DNA from: Haemonchus contortus | Lineage: Eukaryota; Nematoda; Chromadorea; Rhabditida; Trichostrongylidae | Reading direction: 5' to 3' | NCBI GenBank assembly: GCA_000469685.2 | Contig: LS997565.1 | Coordinates: 15,621,235-15,685,234 of the forward strand | Length of the DNA stretch: 64,000 nucleotides | Shown here: positions 9,320-21,207 of the stretch, piece by piece | How the letters are laid out: each line of letters opens with the position of its first letter | Position numbering within the stretch: the first letter of the stretch is position 1 | Notes under the pieces: model-generated | Database searches by the model: none | What the model saw: the letters and a program-made list of their open reading frames with translations, nothing else | What the model was told of the DNA's origin: nothing | Made by a program: the position numbers and the translations under genes

Positions 9320-11275
9320 TGGCTCCTACAAAGGAGGTCTTTTAGGGCGTGGGACGTCTTTTGAAAATGATTTTTTGCATGGTGTAGGGGCATGAGCACT
9401 GAGTTCAGAACCATGGTCCAATTCCGCTAAATGGCCTTTTGAATGCCAAAAGAGTGAAAATTATTCTGTCAGGAATTGCCGTTTTTACCCACTAAGCGTC
9501 GTTTGTTTCATTCATGGCTCCGACTGTCCGCACAGTAGAAGGCGACAGTGGACTGCGGAATGAAACTAACGTGAACGGTAGCCAAAAAGGGGGCTACTTG
9601 TTGAAGCATGTTGAAGAGTGCGGGTAAGTTTCATATAAGCTGTCCACGGATGAGCTGCTGGCAGTGATGGATGGTGTGGTGGATAGCGATGTGGATTTCG
9701 AGCTGGGACGCTCATGCTGGGTTGGGGTTTCGGACCTGGAGGCTCTGCAGCTTTTGCATTTTATGCTGCCTTCTCCAGATTGGCTCCATATTGCACTAGG
9801 GCTAAAGCAAGTGCCTGACTAGTCATGGTCGTGACCAGGACCAGCGATAACCTCTACAAGTAGAATTTTATTTCCCAAATCGCGGTCCCTTTCGTATGGT
9901 GTGTTTTGAAACCCATGTATTCAAATACATATACCCACTTGCTCCTTTGAGCTTTTGCCGCCTTTTGGACTATAATCTGGGTACTCACATAAATAGAACC
10001 ATGAAATTAGTTATGGATTTTTAAGCATTTTTCCTTTAAATATTGTTATGCCGTAATGGCATAGCGAACGGATTAAAGCGTGGGAACAAAATGATAATGG
10101 CTATACTAGTGCTGTCTCTGAGCTGGCATTTTGTTAAAGCAGTGCCTACACTTCCAGGAAAGGTTCTAGAAGGATGAACCCAATGGATCACCATATTGGT
10201 GTAATCCTTTGAGGGAGAACATGGAAAATGCTCAGGACCCAGTGATAGCCAAAACAATGAGACTCATGCTTGCTTGAACTTTTTACGGTTCTTACCCTTT
10301 TACTTCTCCATCACTCTAGTAGTGTTCAGGCCACTGACTACACTGAAATGTTCCCATCATTTTCCTCCAGCAATGTTTCATAGTAAGAATGACTGGCAGA
10401 AGTCTTCAGCCTTGATCCATCCCGTCTTGAGATCCGTCCACAAATTCGACTTCCATTCAGAATTGTTGTAGTGTTTGAATGCCTATGTGGCCTATAACAA
10501 AGACTAGCTGGGGTCGGCCAATATACAAATCATGGCTTCTATCTTACTGAACGAGCCTGGTTTTAGTTCGCCTGAAGAGGGGTGAAGTTTGGGCCTGGGT
10601 GCAGATCAGTTCGAGATACGATCGCTGCAGCAGCGCACGATCTGATCAATAACAGCGAATCTGTTGGAGCGGGAACTGTCAGATTTCGAACTTCTTTCAT
10701 TTTCATCGGTCAATATCAGTAAAATTCATCTTGTAGAGGTTATTGCTGGTCCTGGTCACGGCCATGACCAGTCAGGCACTTGTTTTGGCCCTGGTGCAAT
10801 ATGGAGCCAATCTAGAGGTGGCAGCATAAAATGCAAAAGCTGCAGAGCCTCCAGGTCCGAAGCCCCAACCCAGCATTTGCGTCCCAGCTCGAAGTCCACA
10901 TCGCTATCCACCACACCATCCATCACTGCCAGCAGCTCATCCGTGGACAGCTTATATGAAACTGCCCCGCAGTTTTTAACATGTTTCAACATGTGACTCA
11001 CTTTTTTGGCTACCGTTCACATTATTTTCATTGCGTAGTTTTTTGGCGCCTTCTACTGCGCGAGCAGTCGACGCCATGAATGAAACAAACGACGCTTAGT
11101 GGGTAGAAACGGCGATTTCTGACAAAATCAATTTCACTCCTTTTTTGACATTCAGAAGGCCATTTAGCGGGAATGGACCATAGTTTTATACTCAGTGTTC
11201 ATGCCCCTATACCATGCAAAAAACCTTTTTCAAAAAGCGTCCCACGCCCTGAAAGATTTTCCTTGTTAGGCGTAG
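9320..11275. mobile_element. Element with long inverted arms (about 550 bp)
   Basis: Roughly 9320-9870 is the reverse complement of roughly 10710-11275. Matches include the outer phrase CAGGGCGTGGGACG, the middle phrase CACTAAGCGTCGTTTGTTTC and the inner phrase GACCAGGACCAGC. About 840 bp separates the arms and holds a SINE-like fragment near 10400-10500. Such long arms resemble foldback-type DNA transposons or an inverted duplication. I could not identify terminal target duplications. A reading frame is shared by both arms. Confidence 0.65.
10756..11001 (-). other. Reading frame shared by both inverted arms
   Basis: On the minus strand a 81-residue frame includes YKLSTDELLAVMDGVVDSDV and a following W-V-G segment. 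The left arm (about 9640-9790, plus strand) encodes nearly the same residues after an in-frame stop. Retention of the frame in both arms hints at a former coding region of the element. I do not recognise the family. Confidence 0.35.
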
Positions 11276-11689
11276 TACTTGGACAGTCCAGGTCTCCGAA
11301 TCATTTCAAGCTCATTCGTAAAGTTTTGATTTCATACAACTCCATCAGCACATCCGACTTCTTTAGATAATTCTAGAGCTGAGTTATTATCCTGTTTGTT
11401 GGAGTGCTTGGCCCAGGCCCGAGTTTCCTGCTCCACTGGTCCTCGCCTAACTCATGACACGGTTGTTTTAATCCTGCTCTGAGCATTCATCTTCTTAGGG
11501 TGAATCTCCTCTCCCACCTGGGGCGCTATGGATGCCTCCACAACCACTGGGTTGCGCTATCTTACAAATTAGATTAGGAATATTCGGAAAATAGAGAGAA
11601 TTTTTGCATTCGCATTTTCGCAGGCATTTTCGAAAAGAAAGAAAAAAAGACACGTTATCGATCGCTGGCATTCCAAAGGGTATACTGAA
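11276..11689. other. No gene recognised
   Basis: This AT-rich spacer lies between the long-arm element and unit B. No motif or coding frame can be supported. Confidence 0.4.
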
Positions 11690-12073
11690 GTGGCCTAGCT
11701 GGAACGTGTGAGCCCAATGAGTGCTCCTTTTTTACAATGTTCCATCGCTTTTATTTTTCTTACTATACTTTTTTTAATTTTTAACAAAAATATTGAGTAG
11801 TCGTAAATTTCGCAAATATCCTGCAGTGAGTTGTAGATAAATGCCTGTAACCAAATTTCCGGTCTTGCTCAGTAATATGGGTTACGAAGAGTCTTGTATG
11901 GGACTGTGAGCATTGTTAATATGGAGGCAGCGCCTCTTTTTACCCTTAGGTGAACTTACAATGCTCACTGCCATCCCTTCCTGTGCAAGATCTACCTTGG
12001 AAACGAACAGAAGGAATGCGACTATTCTTTCGAGAAACAGCTTGATACTAGTAGGACAAAAACTGAAGAGAGT

Positions 12074-12182
12074 TTTATTTGTGGTGTTATAAGGCGAAAT
12101 AGCTGATAAAAATTCAGTGCTGTATCTCTTCTGCTTCTCATCCAGCTCAGCTGTGTTATGTTCATTTCGAATGCATCTTCAC
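12074..12182 (-). other. Putative terminal exon with AATAAA signal, copy 2
   Basis: Acceptor TATTTCAG ends at 12183 on the minus strand. The open stretch that follows reads G-E-D-A-F-E-M then NITQLSWMRSRRDTALNFYQ. AATAAA lies at 12074-12079. It equals the blocks near 0.2 and 18.47 kb. Its assignment to the peptide gene upstream is inference. Confidence 0.35.
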
Positions 12183-12248
12183 CTGAAATAAAGACTACAT
12201 CTAACTCGTTATTTGATAAAAAAATGATAAAGTTTTTGGCGTTAATCA

Positions 12249-12475
12249 AGCTCCTCTGAGACATGCGCTCCCGCATTCGACTCCCTTTAGGAATCGTAGT
12301 GACGTAGTGGATACGTATGCTGCCTATACGATGACTTGCGGTGGTCAGCCCATGAACAAGTCAGTGCTTTCATCCTCTCTGACGAGTAAAGTCCGACTCG
12401 GTGGGAGAGGAAGGCTCGGCTGGCCTAGTAGGCTTAAGCGGAGATCGATTGGACATTTAAACCCGGCACCCTCTC
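12249..12475 (-). repeat. tRNA-derived SINE, 5'-truncated copy
   Basis: Body of the SINE family on the minus strand, with the shared segments CATCCTCTCTGACGAG and GGAAGGCTCGGCTGGCCTAG on the plus strand. It ends near CATTTAAACCCGGCACC, where the B-box region has decayed. It sits at the same place in its unit as the copy at 258-470. Confidence 0.6.
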
Positions 12476-12951
12476 GATTTTTCATTCATTGCTTATCTTT
12501 CGATGCCCATACACCGAAAACCGAGCAGACCCACTCTTTTTTCAAAAAGGAAGACATGAATCGAGTATGCACGATCGCTTCAATATTTTCATCAACTAAG
12601 ATTGCTTGTAACACTTCAAAGAAGCTCACCTGGGTTTACCCAGACTGGTACATTTCTTTGCCGCTTCGAAAACATTACATAAATTGAGAATTCTGAGGAT
12701 ATCACACGTTCAATATAAGTTATAATCCTGCCAACATATTATCCTACTATATATACGCTTTAAGCGTGTCTTTTCGTTTGTGTGTATGTATTCGCCCGGA
12801 AATTTAGATCTACTGTTGTCCTGTACCAGAACAGTGAAACTTGGGCGAACATGGGCGACGGAAAGAAAGGAGAGGCCGGTGTAGCGGGCAATCCGACTGG
12901 TAACTAATAGGAACTATAGAAACGCGGATAGCTCTACGCTAGAACCCCATA

Positions 12952-13295
12952 CTACCACGAAAAATGTGCTTAAAACAATAAGTCAAGCTACATTTAGATC
13001 ATTCTTACCTCATATTGACGACATATGGACCTGGCGTCCAAGAACCAGGTGCAGGGGTCGTCGTTGGAAAAAGTTCTTCATAGTAATATGATGGATCTAA
13101 AGACTCATTCGAAACCTCAAAATAATTCCTCGCTCATTTCCGAATACCTTTCGTGAAATGCACAGTTTTCCCCGTAAGAAAGTTTTGGCACCACCCTCGT
13201 GATTCTTTTTCTGACCAGAGGCACAACCCTAGCTGAAATTCCATTGAAGGTTGCATAGATGCTGCAACTATGAGTATGAAGATGAGGAATTTCAT
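12952..13295 (-). pseudogene. Small secreted-peptide gene, family 1, copy B (broken)
   Basis: The start at 13295 follows TTTCAG and begins MKFLIFILIVAASMQ, a clear signal peptide. The two-cysteine core follows (G-W-C-Q-N, L-T-G-K-T-V). The G-T-D-F-W motif is disrupted by a short deletion and the frame stops after K-G-I-R-K. Beyond the break a Thr/Pro stretch (TTTPAPGSW) and a GTAAG donor at 13008 remain. The downstream acceptor has decayed to TTTTAAG. Closest by eye to copy A. Confidence 0.65.
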
Positions 13296-14145
13296 TCTGA
13301 AATGATTCTATTTTATGATGAGTGAAGAACCAACGTCAGCGCCAAAACGTCAAATTTCGAGCATACGCATGTCCCTTGATGATAAAAAGAATATAATAAT
13401 AGTAAGATGGGTCCCCATTCGCTAGATACTATATATACCTGATCCTTTAACGATTGCGACGCATTTTTCCATAATTTCAACAGATTTTATACCTTTAAGA
13501 AAATCCGTTATAGGCCATTAAAAATGCTCGAAGAAATTGTAATACCCGCATGAAAATTCCTAGTCACACATAGGAGATTTATCCTTCATAAACGGTGCGA
13601 AAATCTCTGCCTGACGAAAACGATGCTATCAATGGAGAAGGAGCAAATGATTGATTCGATAACGTGATTTCATTGGAATGCCGATTGGCAAATTTGGACT
13701 CAGCAGTCATACTTGGTGTATCTAATCAGTTTGTTGCAATCCGGTAGATTAATGCCTCCAGAGGAGCCGACTGCTGTGTATTGCATGAATGCAATTGACC
13801 ACACAACCTGCTTCTACCCTGAGCCTGTGCTTTCGAGAAGTTGTCCTATACTGGTACTCTATTCACTGAGTGGAAGTTAGTTTTCGGAATTTGAAGTTTG
13901 AAATTCCAATTTTGAGTTCAGATGGATTATTTTTGCAATTTTGGAAAAGGACTAGCATGTGATGACTTTATTATGAGAAGGGAAACCTCAGGCAAGGCAA
14001 AAGGTCACATCATCTGCCGAGGGAACTAGAGCCTATGGGTAGAACTGGATGACATCTAGTGATCATTTTATGGTCCCACCCCAACGTTTGAGCCTCAGGA
14101 TCAGTAGCACCTTCAGCATGTATATTGGAGGTCTGCAAGGAGTTA

Positions 14146-15290
14146 TTATTCAAATTGTTGCAGTGCTTCCCTTGAGCAAGATTTAACTTGTGTCAGCTTG
14201 AAGACACTGGAACCGTGGCCACACGTGCCGTGTACAAGGTTGTAAACCATACAAAGATCGAAAACCCCTCGTCGCATTTCTAAAGATGTCAGTCCAAGAT
14301 ACTGATTCCTGATAGCTGCCTTCGGTATTCTAGAGTACAAAAAACCACCAAGCCAAATGAGCAGCTTACGAGCGAAGTTATTCTAAACCTAATAAGACGC
14401 AACAGGTCTCCCTTTTTAACAACTAGAGACAGCCCTTTCAAAATTTGGGATGTCCGAAGATTGGCTACTCTGATCCTCGCTTTGATGCGCTCCGTGAACC
14501 AATTTGTCGTTGTAGTAAAAGCCGAGGTCTCTGACGGATTGCACTGCAGAGAGAAGGTCATCATCAACAGTGTACGTTAGCGTTGGTGGAGTACAGAAAC
14601 TGTAATTGTTGCATATACACTGTCTGTGTGGCGCTATAGGCAGTTGCCGATTCTTCGTTAAACTCACCGTTAGATCAATTGCTCTTTGGAGTTCCTGAGA
14701 GTCTGCTTCTACTGAGATTGTCTTATAGTTTTTATGCCGTCAGCATTCACCTTCGGAGTGAAATCTACTCCACGAAGCCTATCAAACATTGAAAAGCACC
14801 GGTGACAGTACACCTCCTTGGGGCACACCACATATTATCCGCCGGACTTCCGATAACTCCTTTTCGGAAGTCCGGCGGGTAATAGGTGGTGTGCCCCAAG
14901 GATGTGTACTGTCTCAGAGTCAGATACTCTGAGATCCGATTCTTAATGATCGGGTAGGATTTCAAAGCCTCCAGCTTCACGATCAGCTTCTTGTGCGAAA
15001 GCTGTGATAAATTCGAAGTAAATGACGTCGTAGGAAAACTTCTCATCAAGAGCTTCTGTCCAATCGTCTGAGCACACAATCGTATTGTTTCAACAGAAAG
15101 ACCAGGAGTGAAACCATGCTCGAAACAATATGGTTAATAGACAAGCGATGACTGATATGTTTTTTCGGGACTTTCTTGAATAGCCGACGGAAAAGAGATG
15201 TAATACTTACCGGGCGATAATTCTCAGAGTTCCATGATGGCTCTTTCTTCAGTGGCGGAGTAACAAAGGAATGTTTCCAGCGCAAGGGTA
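14146..15290 (-). pseudogene. CR1-like reverse transcriptase, fragments
   Basis: Minus-strand fragments read NYRPVSITSLFRRLFKKV (finger region), LSHKKLIVKLE followed by RISEYLTLRQ, GVPQGGVLSPVLF near 14830-14800, VRDLGFYYNDKL, and LGLTSLEMRR near the C-terminus. These are standard landmarks of CR1/jockey-type reverse transcriptases. The catalytic A/F-x-D-D box was not located. The GVPQG region is inverted-duplicated (14817-14900). Confidence 0.75.
14817..14900. repeat. Inverted duplication of the GVPQG-coding segment
   Basis: Two 37-base arms, 14817-14853 and 14864-14900, pair at 35 of 37 positions around a 10-base loop. The left arm carries the minus-strand coding for the GVPQG motif of reverse transcriptase. 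The right arm carries the same coding on the plus strand (GVPQGCVLS). This is a local fold-back rearrangement inside the retrotransposon. Confidence 0.75.
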
Positions 15291-15960
15291 CCTTACCGAA
15301 CCATAAGGACTGATTAAAGATGTATGATGTATTTGAGATGTATTAAAGATGTAACCACAGATAACAGCGGCTATTCTCTGCACAACAAAAAAGGTACAGA
15401 ATCAGGGGTGACGTCCATTTCATGATTATCTCATTATAGCTCAGATGCAATGAATGACGGAACCTCCTTCATTGGTTCGACAGGCGGCGTAAACCAATCA
15501 GGGACATTCCCATCATTTTCCTGGAAGACGCCCTCGAAGTGATCAGGCAACATGTTAGCTTTATCTGCTGAAAAAAATGCAACAACTTTCTCTCTTCTCA
15601 GACAACCAATATGCCTGGAGTCTTTGATCCTTTTGCTCAAATACCTGTGATTTGTTTGGCCTTATTGAATAAGCATTCTCTGTCCTCCCACATATTCTGC
15701 AACTGACTGGGTATGTGATTTCACGCAAGGAACCTCCTCCCACGGAATATATATAGTAGTATAGTCAATAGTAGTAGAGTATAGCCAGTTGCGCTGTGGA
15801 AAACCGATAAGACATTATCGGTAACTGTGCATTCACACTACCATTCACTTCCATTCAAGCGAGGGAATCCAGTGTGTTTGAGCTAGACTATAGCACAGAT
15901 TATCAAAATTACAGCTGTAATACATCCGCTTGTAAATGTAGGCGGATCGGGACACCTGTC

Positions 15961-16146
15961 TCATGAATTCAACACAACGTTATTGTGGTCACTCAAACCT
16001 ACAGGTGGGACAACTTCGGAACTTCTACCCGAATGCGGCGTATTAGAGGGAACTAAATCAAGAATACTGTTACCCCTGGTTAGTTTTCTGACACATTGAG
16101 GAAGATTGTGGCAATGAGCTGGCTCATTCATATAGACCTTTTTCAT
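15961..16146 (-). pseudogene. CR1-like endonuclease fragment
   Basis: The minus-strand frame contains TRGNSILDLVPSNT followed by VGLSDHNNVV. These match the R-G-x-S-x-L-D-L and S-D-H landmarks at the C-terminal end of apurinic-like endonuclease domains in non-LTR retrotransposons. The N-terminal catalytic part is not readable. Confidence 0.65.
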
Positions 16147-16708
16147 GGGTACTGTAAAGGCTCGTGTAAATCTGATTATTCCACTCTATCATACTTTGGC
16201 TTGATTTTTTCTGTTTTCGAACCTACAGAATCATGACAGCCGACTGGGTTATAGTCTTAAATTGAAGTTACCAAGTACGACACTATTTTTCTCACATCAC
16301 ATCAGGTCACTAAGTGCTTTAACAAGCAATTAGGAGTTTCCTCTGGAACACGAGGGTGCCCTATGATTCACAATCATTCTTAAACTGGAATCGTCACAGA
16401 ATACCTCTGCGCAAAGTATGTCGAATGACTTCTCTACTGATTCGGCAAATACTGAAAATAGCGAAAGCCTATGTTGAGCTAGAATAATGACACCACCTCC
16501 AGGTTTTTTGTTACGGTCTCATCTAACTACGACGTAGGGGTCCACAACTGTATCAAGTAATCCGGCGAAAGTGTGATTCGGTTCCAACCATGTCTCCAAA
16601 AATGCGAGAAGTCTCTCGAAAATGTCTTCGAAAATGAGGGTATTTCGTCAGCAGAATCTTTAGAAACTCCTAATTTCTAGTGGCTGTATTAGCCTAGAAA
16701 CACCTGAG

Positions 16709-17302
16709 CTATCCAACACACCGAAAAAAACTTCTCAGTTTCCTCAATGCCATTGGAGCGCCTATCCGAATAACTAGAATCGAAAGTGCGGTCAAACCGC
16801 CATCAGCAGGTGGTGTACATTTCTCATGCCTAGTCATGCGGCCACGTTCCTCACGCTTACGCCTGTCTTGCTCTGGAGTCAGAGACTCTCTCAAACAGAT
16901 TCCCTGCCTAGTAAAGTAATGGAGCCGTGAGGTCCTCTTCACCTCCAGTCGTTGAAAACTTCGTGACGGTAGAACAACATTTAACGGTCTATCCTTGCCT
17001 ATAAGAGGCCTGCCTAGACGGTACACACACATAGGCTTACCGTATGAAGGGCGTTCCCGTGTACTTTGACCTTTCCTTCCAGGTACCCTACTAATCACAA
17101 CATATCGGAGTCTCTCCACTTCCTCGTGGGGTAGCCCAGTTTTGGTAGAAGCAGGAACACAACCGGACGCCTTTCGACCCCGATCCTCTGACGGAGTATC
17201 AACGCTAGTGACAGGTGGCGACTCACGAGGCACTAACTTGCGAACACAATCTAATTCTTGCCTCAACTTTACATACTCCAAGCGAAGTGACTGGAAGTTC
17301 AC
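16709..17302 (-). pseudogene. CR1-like ORF1 fragment
   Basis: A 197-codon minus-strand frame. Its middle has a yRLGR ... RPLNVVLPSR pattern, then GICLRESLTPEQDRRKREER. This resembles the C-terminal region of ORF1 proteins of nematode CR1/L2-type elements, which bind nucleic acid. The start is arbitrary and the C-terminal part may read out of the domain. The position upstream of endonuclease and RT on the same strand supports the call. Confidence 0.5.
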
Positions 17303-17480
17303 GTGTGATCGCAGTTATCACCTTCTTTACCCCACCGGCAATCGGGCTAGACTTCTTTATGGCCTCCACTTGCAACTCCTTGGGCAGCACATCCATCGCT
17401 CCTGGCTCACCTTGCTTCTGCCTACTAGCACTTCTCGAGGCACCGCCGCGTAGATGCCTGGCGAATATATGAATTGATCA

Positions 17481-18039
17481 ATGTCACGACTCGAATCAAT
17501 CAACCCGCAGCGGAAAACGTTCCGCTGGCAATCACAAAACGAATAGAAAACAGCGAATTACCATTTTCGGTGACACTCAAGACGATCGAAAAGGCTCACG
17601 TGCCACAGCGAGCGCAGCGTGAATATGTTGAAGTCGAGCGGAAGCACAGAAAATACTTAGCAATCAGAAGAAAATGTTGGGAAGCCACACAGCACACAGT
17701 AGACAATATTACCTGTTTAATCACAAAGCGCGTCTTTCTGCGACCGGAGTTTACCTGCTCGCTTGGAACAATCTCTGTCAAATTCTCTGCTCTGCAGTAA
17801 TTTGCATAAAACAGTCATAAAAATGTTGTTCGAATTCTCCATCTGACCGAGAGCATTATGGACACGGCCAGCAACGCCGGGCTGCGCTACGCAAATTCGG
17901 AATGCTCCGAAAACAGGAAAGATTCATCTTCAGAAGTAAAAAAAGAATCGTCGTCGATTGGCACTATCTCAGAGGTAATAATAAGCGGTCGTAGCAGGAA
18001 CGTATTAACCGATGGGTAGTACTCTGCCATCATGCTCAC
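17481..18039. other. No gene recognised
   Basis: A 108-codon ORF (17474-17800, plus) and its antisense lie here, at the 5' side of the CR1-like element. No motif is recognised. This may be retrotransposon 5' UTR. Confidence 0.35.
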
Positions 18040-18366
18040 CTTTTGCGGTTATTAATCGCTTTTATTTTTCTGAAAACCAACAGAAATATTGAGTAGTCGT
18101 AAAACACGCAAACATTCAGCGTGCTCGGAGACTTACAAATAAAGGTGAGATTTTCAGTTCCCTCCAAAAATGTACGTTTTCGTAGAGTCTTGCATGGGAC
18201 TGCGGGCATTGCTAAGATGGTGGCAGCTCTTTTTTTAAACGTTAAGTTGCAATGTTCACTGTCATTGTTTCCTGTGAAGATCTACCGTGGAAACAAGAAG
18301 GAGAAATGCGGCTACTCCTTCAAGAAACGCCCCGGTACTAGACAGGAAGTTAAAATTGTAAAGAGG

Positions 18367-18471
18367 TTTATTTGCGGTGTCACAAGGAAAAATAACTGAT
18401 AAAAACTCAATGCTGAATCTCTTCTGCTTCCCATCTCAGCTGTGTTATGTTCATTTCGAATGCATCATCCC
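18367..18471 (-). other. Putative terminal exon with AATAAA signal, copy 3
   Basis: Acceptor ATTTTAG ends at 18472 on the minus strand, then a stretch reading G-D-D-A-F-E-M-N-I-T-Q-L. AATAAA lies at 18367-18372. It is now separated from its peptide copy (22.6 kb) by the RTE. Confidence 0.3.
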
Positions 18472-18535
18472 CTAAAATAGGAATTACATATAAGTCGTGA
18501 TTCGATAAGAATGAATGATAAGGTTTCTGGCGGTT

Positions 18536-18716
18536 ATCAACCGCATCCGAGGTGTAGAAGTGCTTTTATCCTACCAGACGAGTCTGGTACCAATTTACCG
18601 ATTCAGGAAAGATGGACGGCCTATTTGGCCTACGTGGATCGATCCGGGATATGAACCCTTGGCCAAGGCTATGAGATAGTGCGCCTCTCGCCGCTACACC
18701 ACCTCCGCCTGATTCG
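18536..18716 (-). repeat. tRNA-derived SINE copy with tRNA-like head
   Basis: The minus strand starts GGCGGAGGTGGTGTAGCGGC and carries a B-box-like GGGTTCATATCCC, followed by the family body with the GACGAGTCTGGTACCAATT segment. The 3' part is deleted (the CATCCGAGG end joins early). The head resembles the intact copies at 32.6 and 42.0 kb. Confidence 0.65.
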
Positions 18717-19569
18717 ATAGTATTCTCTAACTGATATCGAAAAGACAATCATCGTATCTATCCTTTTCCTTCTAAAAGTGCAGATTAAAACTCCTTCTTG
18801 ATTGTCAGATGATATTTGATAGAAGCACCCTGAGCTCCTTCACGAAGGGCTTCCCGAGCTCAGTCGCATTAACCGACCATGAATTTAGCGGTTTCCATCA
18901 GTACTCGCAACTTCTCAATTGTAACATATCTATGCTGATACAATGAAAATTAAGCCAACCTCCTATTCCCCATGAAGGAAGACACGAAGCGAGTATGCGT
19001 GGTCGCTTCAGTATCTTCCTTAGCTATGACTGCTCGGAACAATTGACAGAAGCTTGTTTGAGAACATCCCCAATTGGTACCATTTCTGCCGATCGGAAAA
19101 CTGTACATAGATCGAGTATCCTAGTGCGTTCAGTATAACTTATAATCCTTTCAACATATTGTGCTACTATATGCAACGCGCTGAGCGTGTCTGTTCGTTT
19201 ACGTGTGTATGTGTGTATGTGCATGCGTGCATGTCTGTATGTGTATGTGTGTGTATTTGGCCCGAAATTCATACCCACTAATACCCACTTATCCTTTACC
19301 AGAACATTGAAACTTGGGCTGGACAGGGCGACAGGAGAACTTCATTCGAAAGAAGGAGAGCCCGATGTAGACGAGCTATCCAGGGGTAACTAATAGGAAC
19401 TATAAAAAAAACCTGTAACTCTTCAGTAAAATCTCCTACTTACTCACTTGGATATTTGGACGCTCGTTGTTGGCTGATAATGCTCAGCGGCAAACACACG
19501 CTTCGTACCATTTTTGACGATCTTGAGCGGTTTGGAACCAGTATTAGCCAACATTCCCCTGAAGTTTCT

Positions 19570-20103
19570 TTAGTGAGTCAGTCCATTTTTTGCAAGACGG
19601 CCAATTGCCCGCTCAACCCCAAGTGGGTACCAGAATGTAGCGCGTTTGATCCAATGATCGTCCGTGCGTCTCACTACGTGCCCTGCCCATCGTTTTTTTG
19701 TGTTCCACGCATACACCTCGGTGTTACGAATGCCGGACATTGAGCGCATGTCTGCGCTACGGAGTTTGAGACTTCTTTGCATTGCGAGTTTGATCTTCAG
19801 CATCGTTCGCTTCAGAGCTCTTTGTGCGCTAACCAACACTAGCTCTGACGCTCTTTTCTCCGTCCACATATCGGATGCGTAATAGAATGCAGGCAATACC
19901 ATAGAGTCGAAAAGGTCAGCTCGTATTTTCTTGTTCGATGCGTGTTGAGCAGCTTCTTTGATGCTTTCCATTGCCACCCCTGCGCATCTTCTGCGCTTCA
20001 TGATCTCTGCACGTGAGCCGTTGTCCATGGAGAAGAGTCGGCCGAGGTACATATAGAACCAGGGCTCCTTTTCATGTGATGGCTGACGCATCCGCATATT
20101 CAT
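19570..20103 (-). pseudogene. RTE C-terminal region
   Basis: A 177-codon open frame with YMYLGRLFSM, KIRADLFDSMVLPAFYYASD and KKRWAGHVVRR. These are the landmarks of the region after the reverse-transcriptase domain in nematode RTE-type elements. The frame is open but its N-terminal partner is broken. Confidence 0.75.
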
Positions 20104-20149
20104 TACGCATGACCATTGCTTTTCTGCGGTTCATCCTGAGGCTAATGGC

Positions 20150-20831
20150 TTTGCCGACTTCGTCCAGCTCCTCCACCATCTGCTACTCCTCGGTTTTGGC
20201 TGAGGAGGAAAATATCGTCTGCGAAGAGCAAGCTGGATCATTTCTTGCCGTCGATGTAGATGTCTTTATCGCCATAGTCAAGTTGCAGCATCGAGTGCAG
20301 TGGTGAATAGTTTGGGAGATATCGTGTCACCCTAAAAAGCAGAAGAGTGGTTGTTTGTATACCCTGGTCCGCTCTGTCGGCTGGGTTATATGTGGATATG
20401 ATCCATACAGCAGAAGCCCTTGCAAAATCGGCTTGTTCGACTGGTTGTCCAAATGCCTCTCGAGTTTGCCTAGGACAATCTTAGTGTACACCAAGAGAGG
20501 CGCAACTGGACGATAGCTTCTCATTTGATCGATTCGCTCTTCTTGATGAGAAGAACCGTATTTTCTTCCACTGGTCCGGAATCCTCTGAGCATACGGGTA
20601 CTTGTTATAGCGCCTGGTGAGGTGGGTGATGACAATGAAGGAAGCTGACTTCAAAAAGTCTGCTGAGATGCGGTCCGGTCTAGATACCTTTCTCGGCTTC
20701 ATCTGACCGCGTTCTACCTCCAATTTTTCTGACAGCGGATAAGGGAAACCGGCGCCGTCGAGCGGAAGAGATTCGCGTAGTAGGTGATGGCAATCTACTC
20801 GACCTTCGTTCTCGATGTCTGTCGTCTGCAC
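20150..20831 (-). pseudogene. RTE reverse transcriptase, fragments
   Basis: The minus strand reads SRPDRISADFLKSAS and IPDQWKKIRF, the beginning of the RTE reverse-transcriptase domain. It has the catalytic box LLFADDIFLLS at 20200-20231. Stops, including one just upstream of the box, break the frame. Confidence 0.75.
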
Positions 20832-21207
20832 ATCGCGTCCCTCATGACCGTGATGACCGAGCGAGAGTCATCAAAGTCCTTACGACGTTGCTTGAGGCTC
20901 GCTCTCGCCTCCGCTGATTCCTTCAGTCGATTGTCTTTGTATCACTGTATCGACTCTCTCTCAGCGATGCGGCACGCTTTATTGATCGAAGTGTGTTCTA
21001 GTAGTGTCGAGGCAGAGTTACGGCAAACTGCAGCTCGTCGTTGGAGAAGTGTGCAAATTTTCATAGATTCTACTCCTTGAATTCAATCATACTGACACAG
21101 CCGATACCGCTGTGCAGTGTAGAAGTCATTGTACGAGCGAGTCCTAATTTCGTGACAAATCCTGTGCCTCCTGCCACGTGTACTAAGCAGCGGCCACCTC
21201 CATGGCA

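Larger units (their letters stand above)
11690..14035. repeat. Segmental unit B
   Basis: Same order of parts as unit A, with further similarity to unit C on its left (shared phrase ATATTGAGTAGTCGTAAA at about 11790 and 18085). It holds the terminal-exon block, the truncated SINE, the GT-type stretch and a minus-strand peptide pseudogene with its promoter motif at 13484-13491. The right edge near 13620-13990 matches 1600-2010. Confidence 0.7.
14130..17480 (-). mobile_element. CR1-like non-LTR retrotransposon, decayed
   Basis: Minus-strand remnants appear in the order expected of a CR1/L2-type element: an ORF1-like segment (17302-16709), an endonuclease segment (16146-15961) and reverse-transcriptase segments (15290-14146). 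Stops and frameshifts break every domain. The ends are not defined; 3' tails and target duplications were not recognised. Confidence 0.7.

Noticed and set aside
12307..12687. A 126-codon plus-strand ORF in unit B
   Set aside because: It runs antisense through the truncated SINE and is not kept in units A or C.
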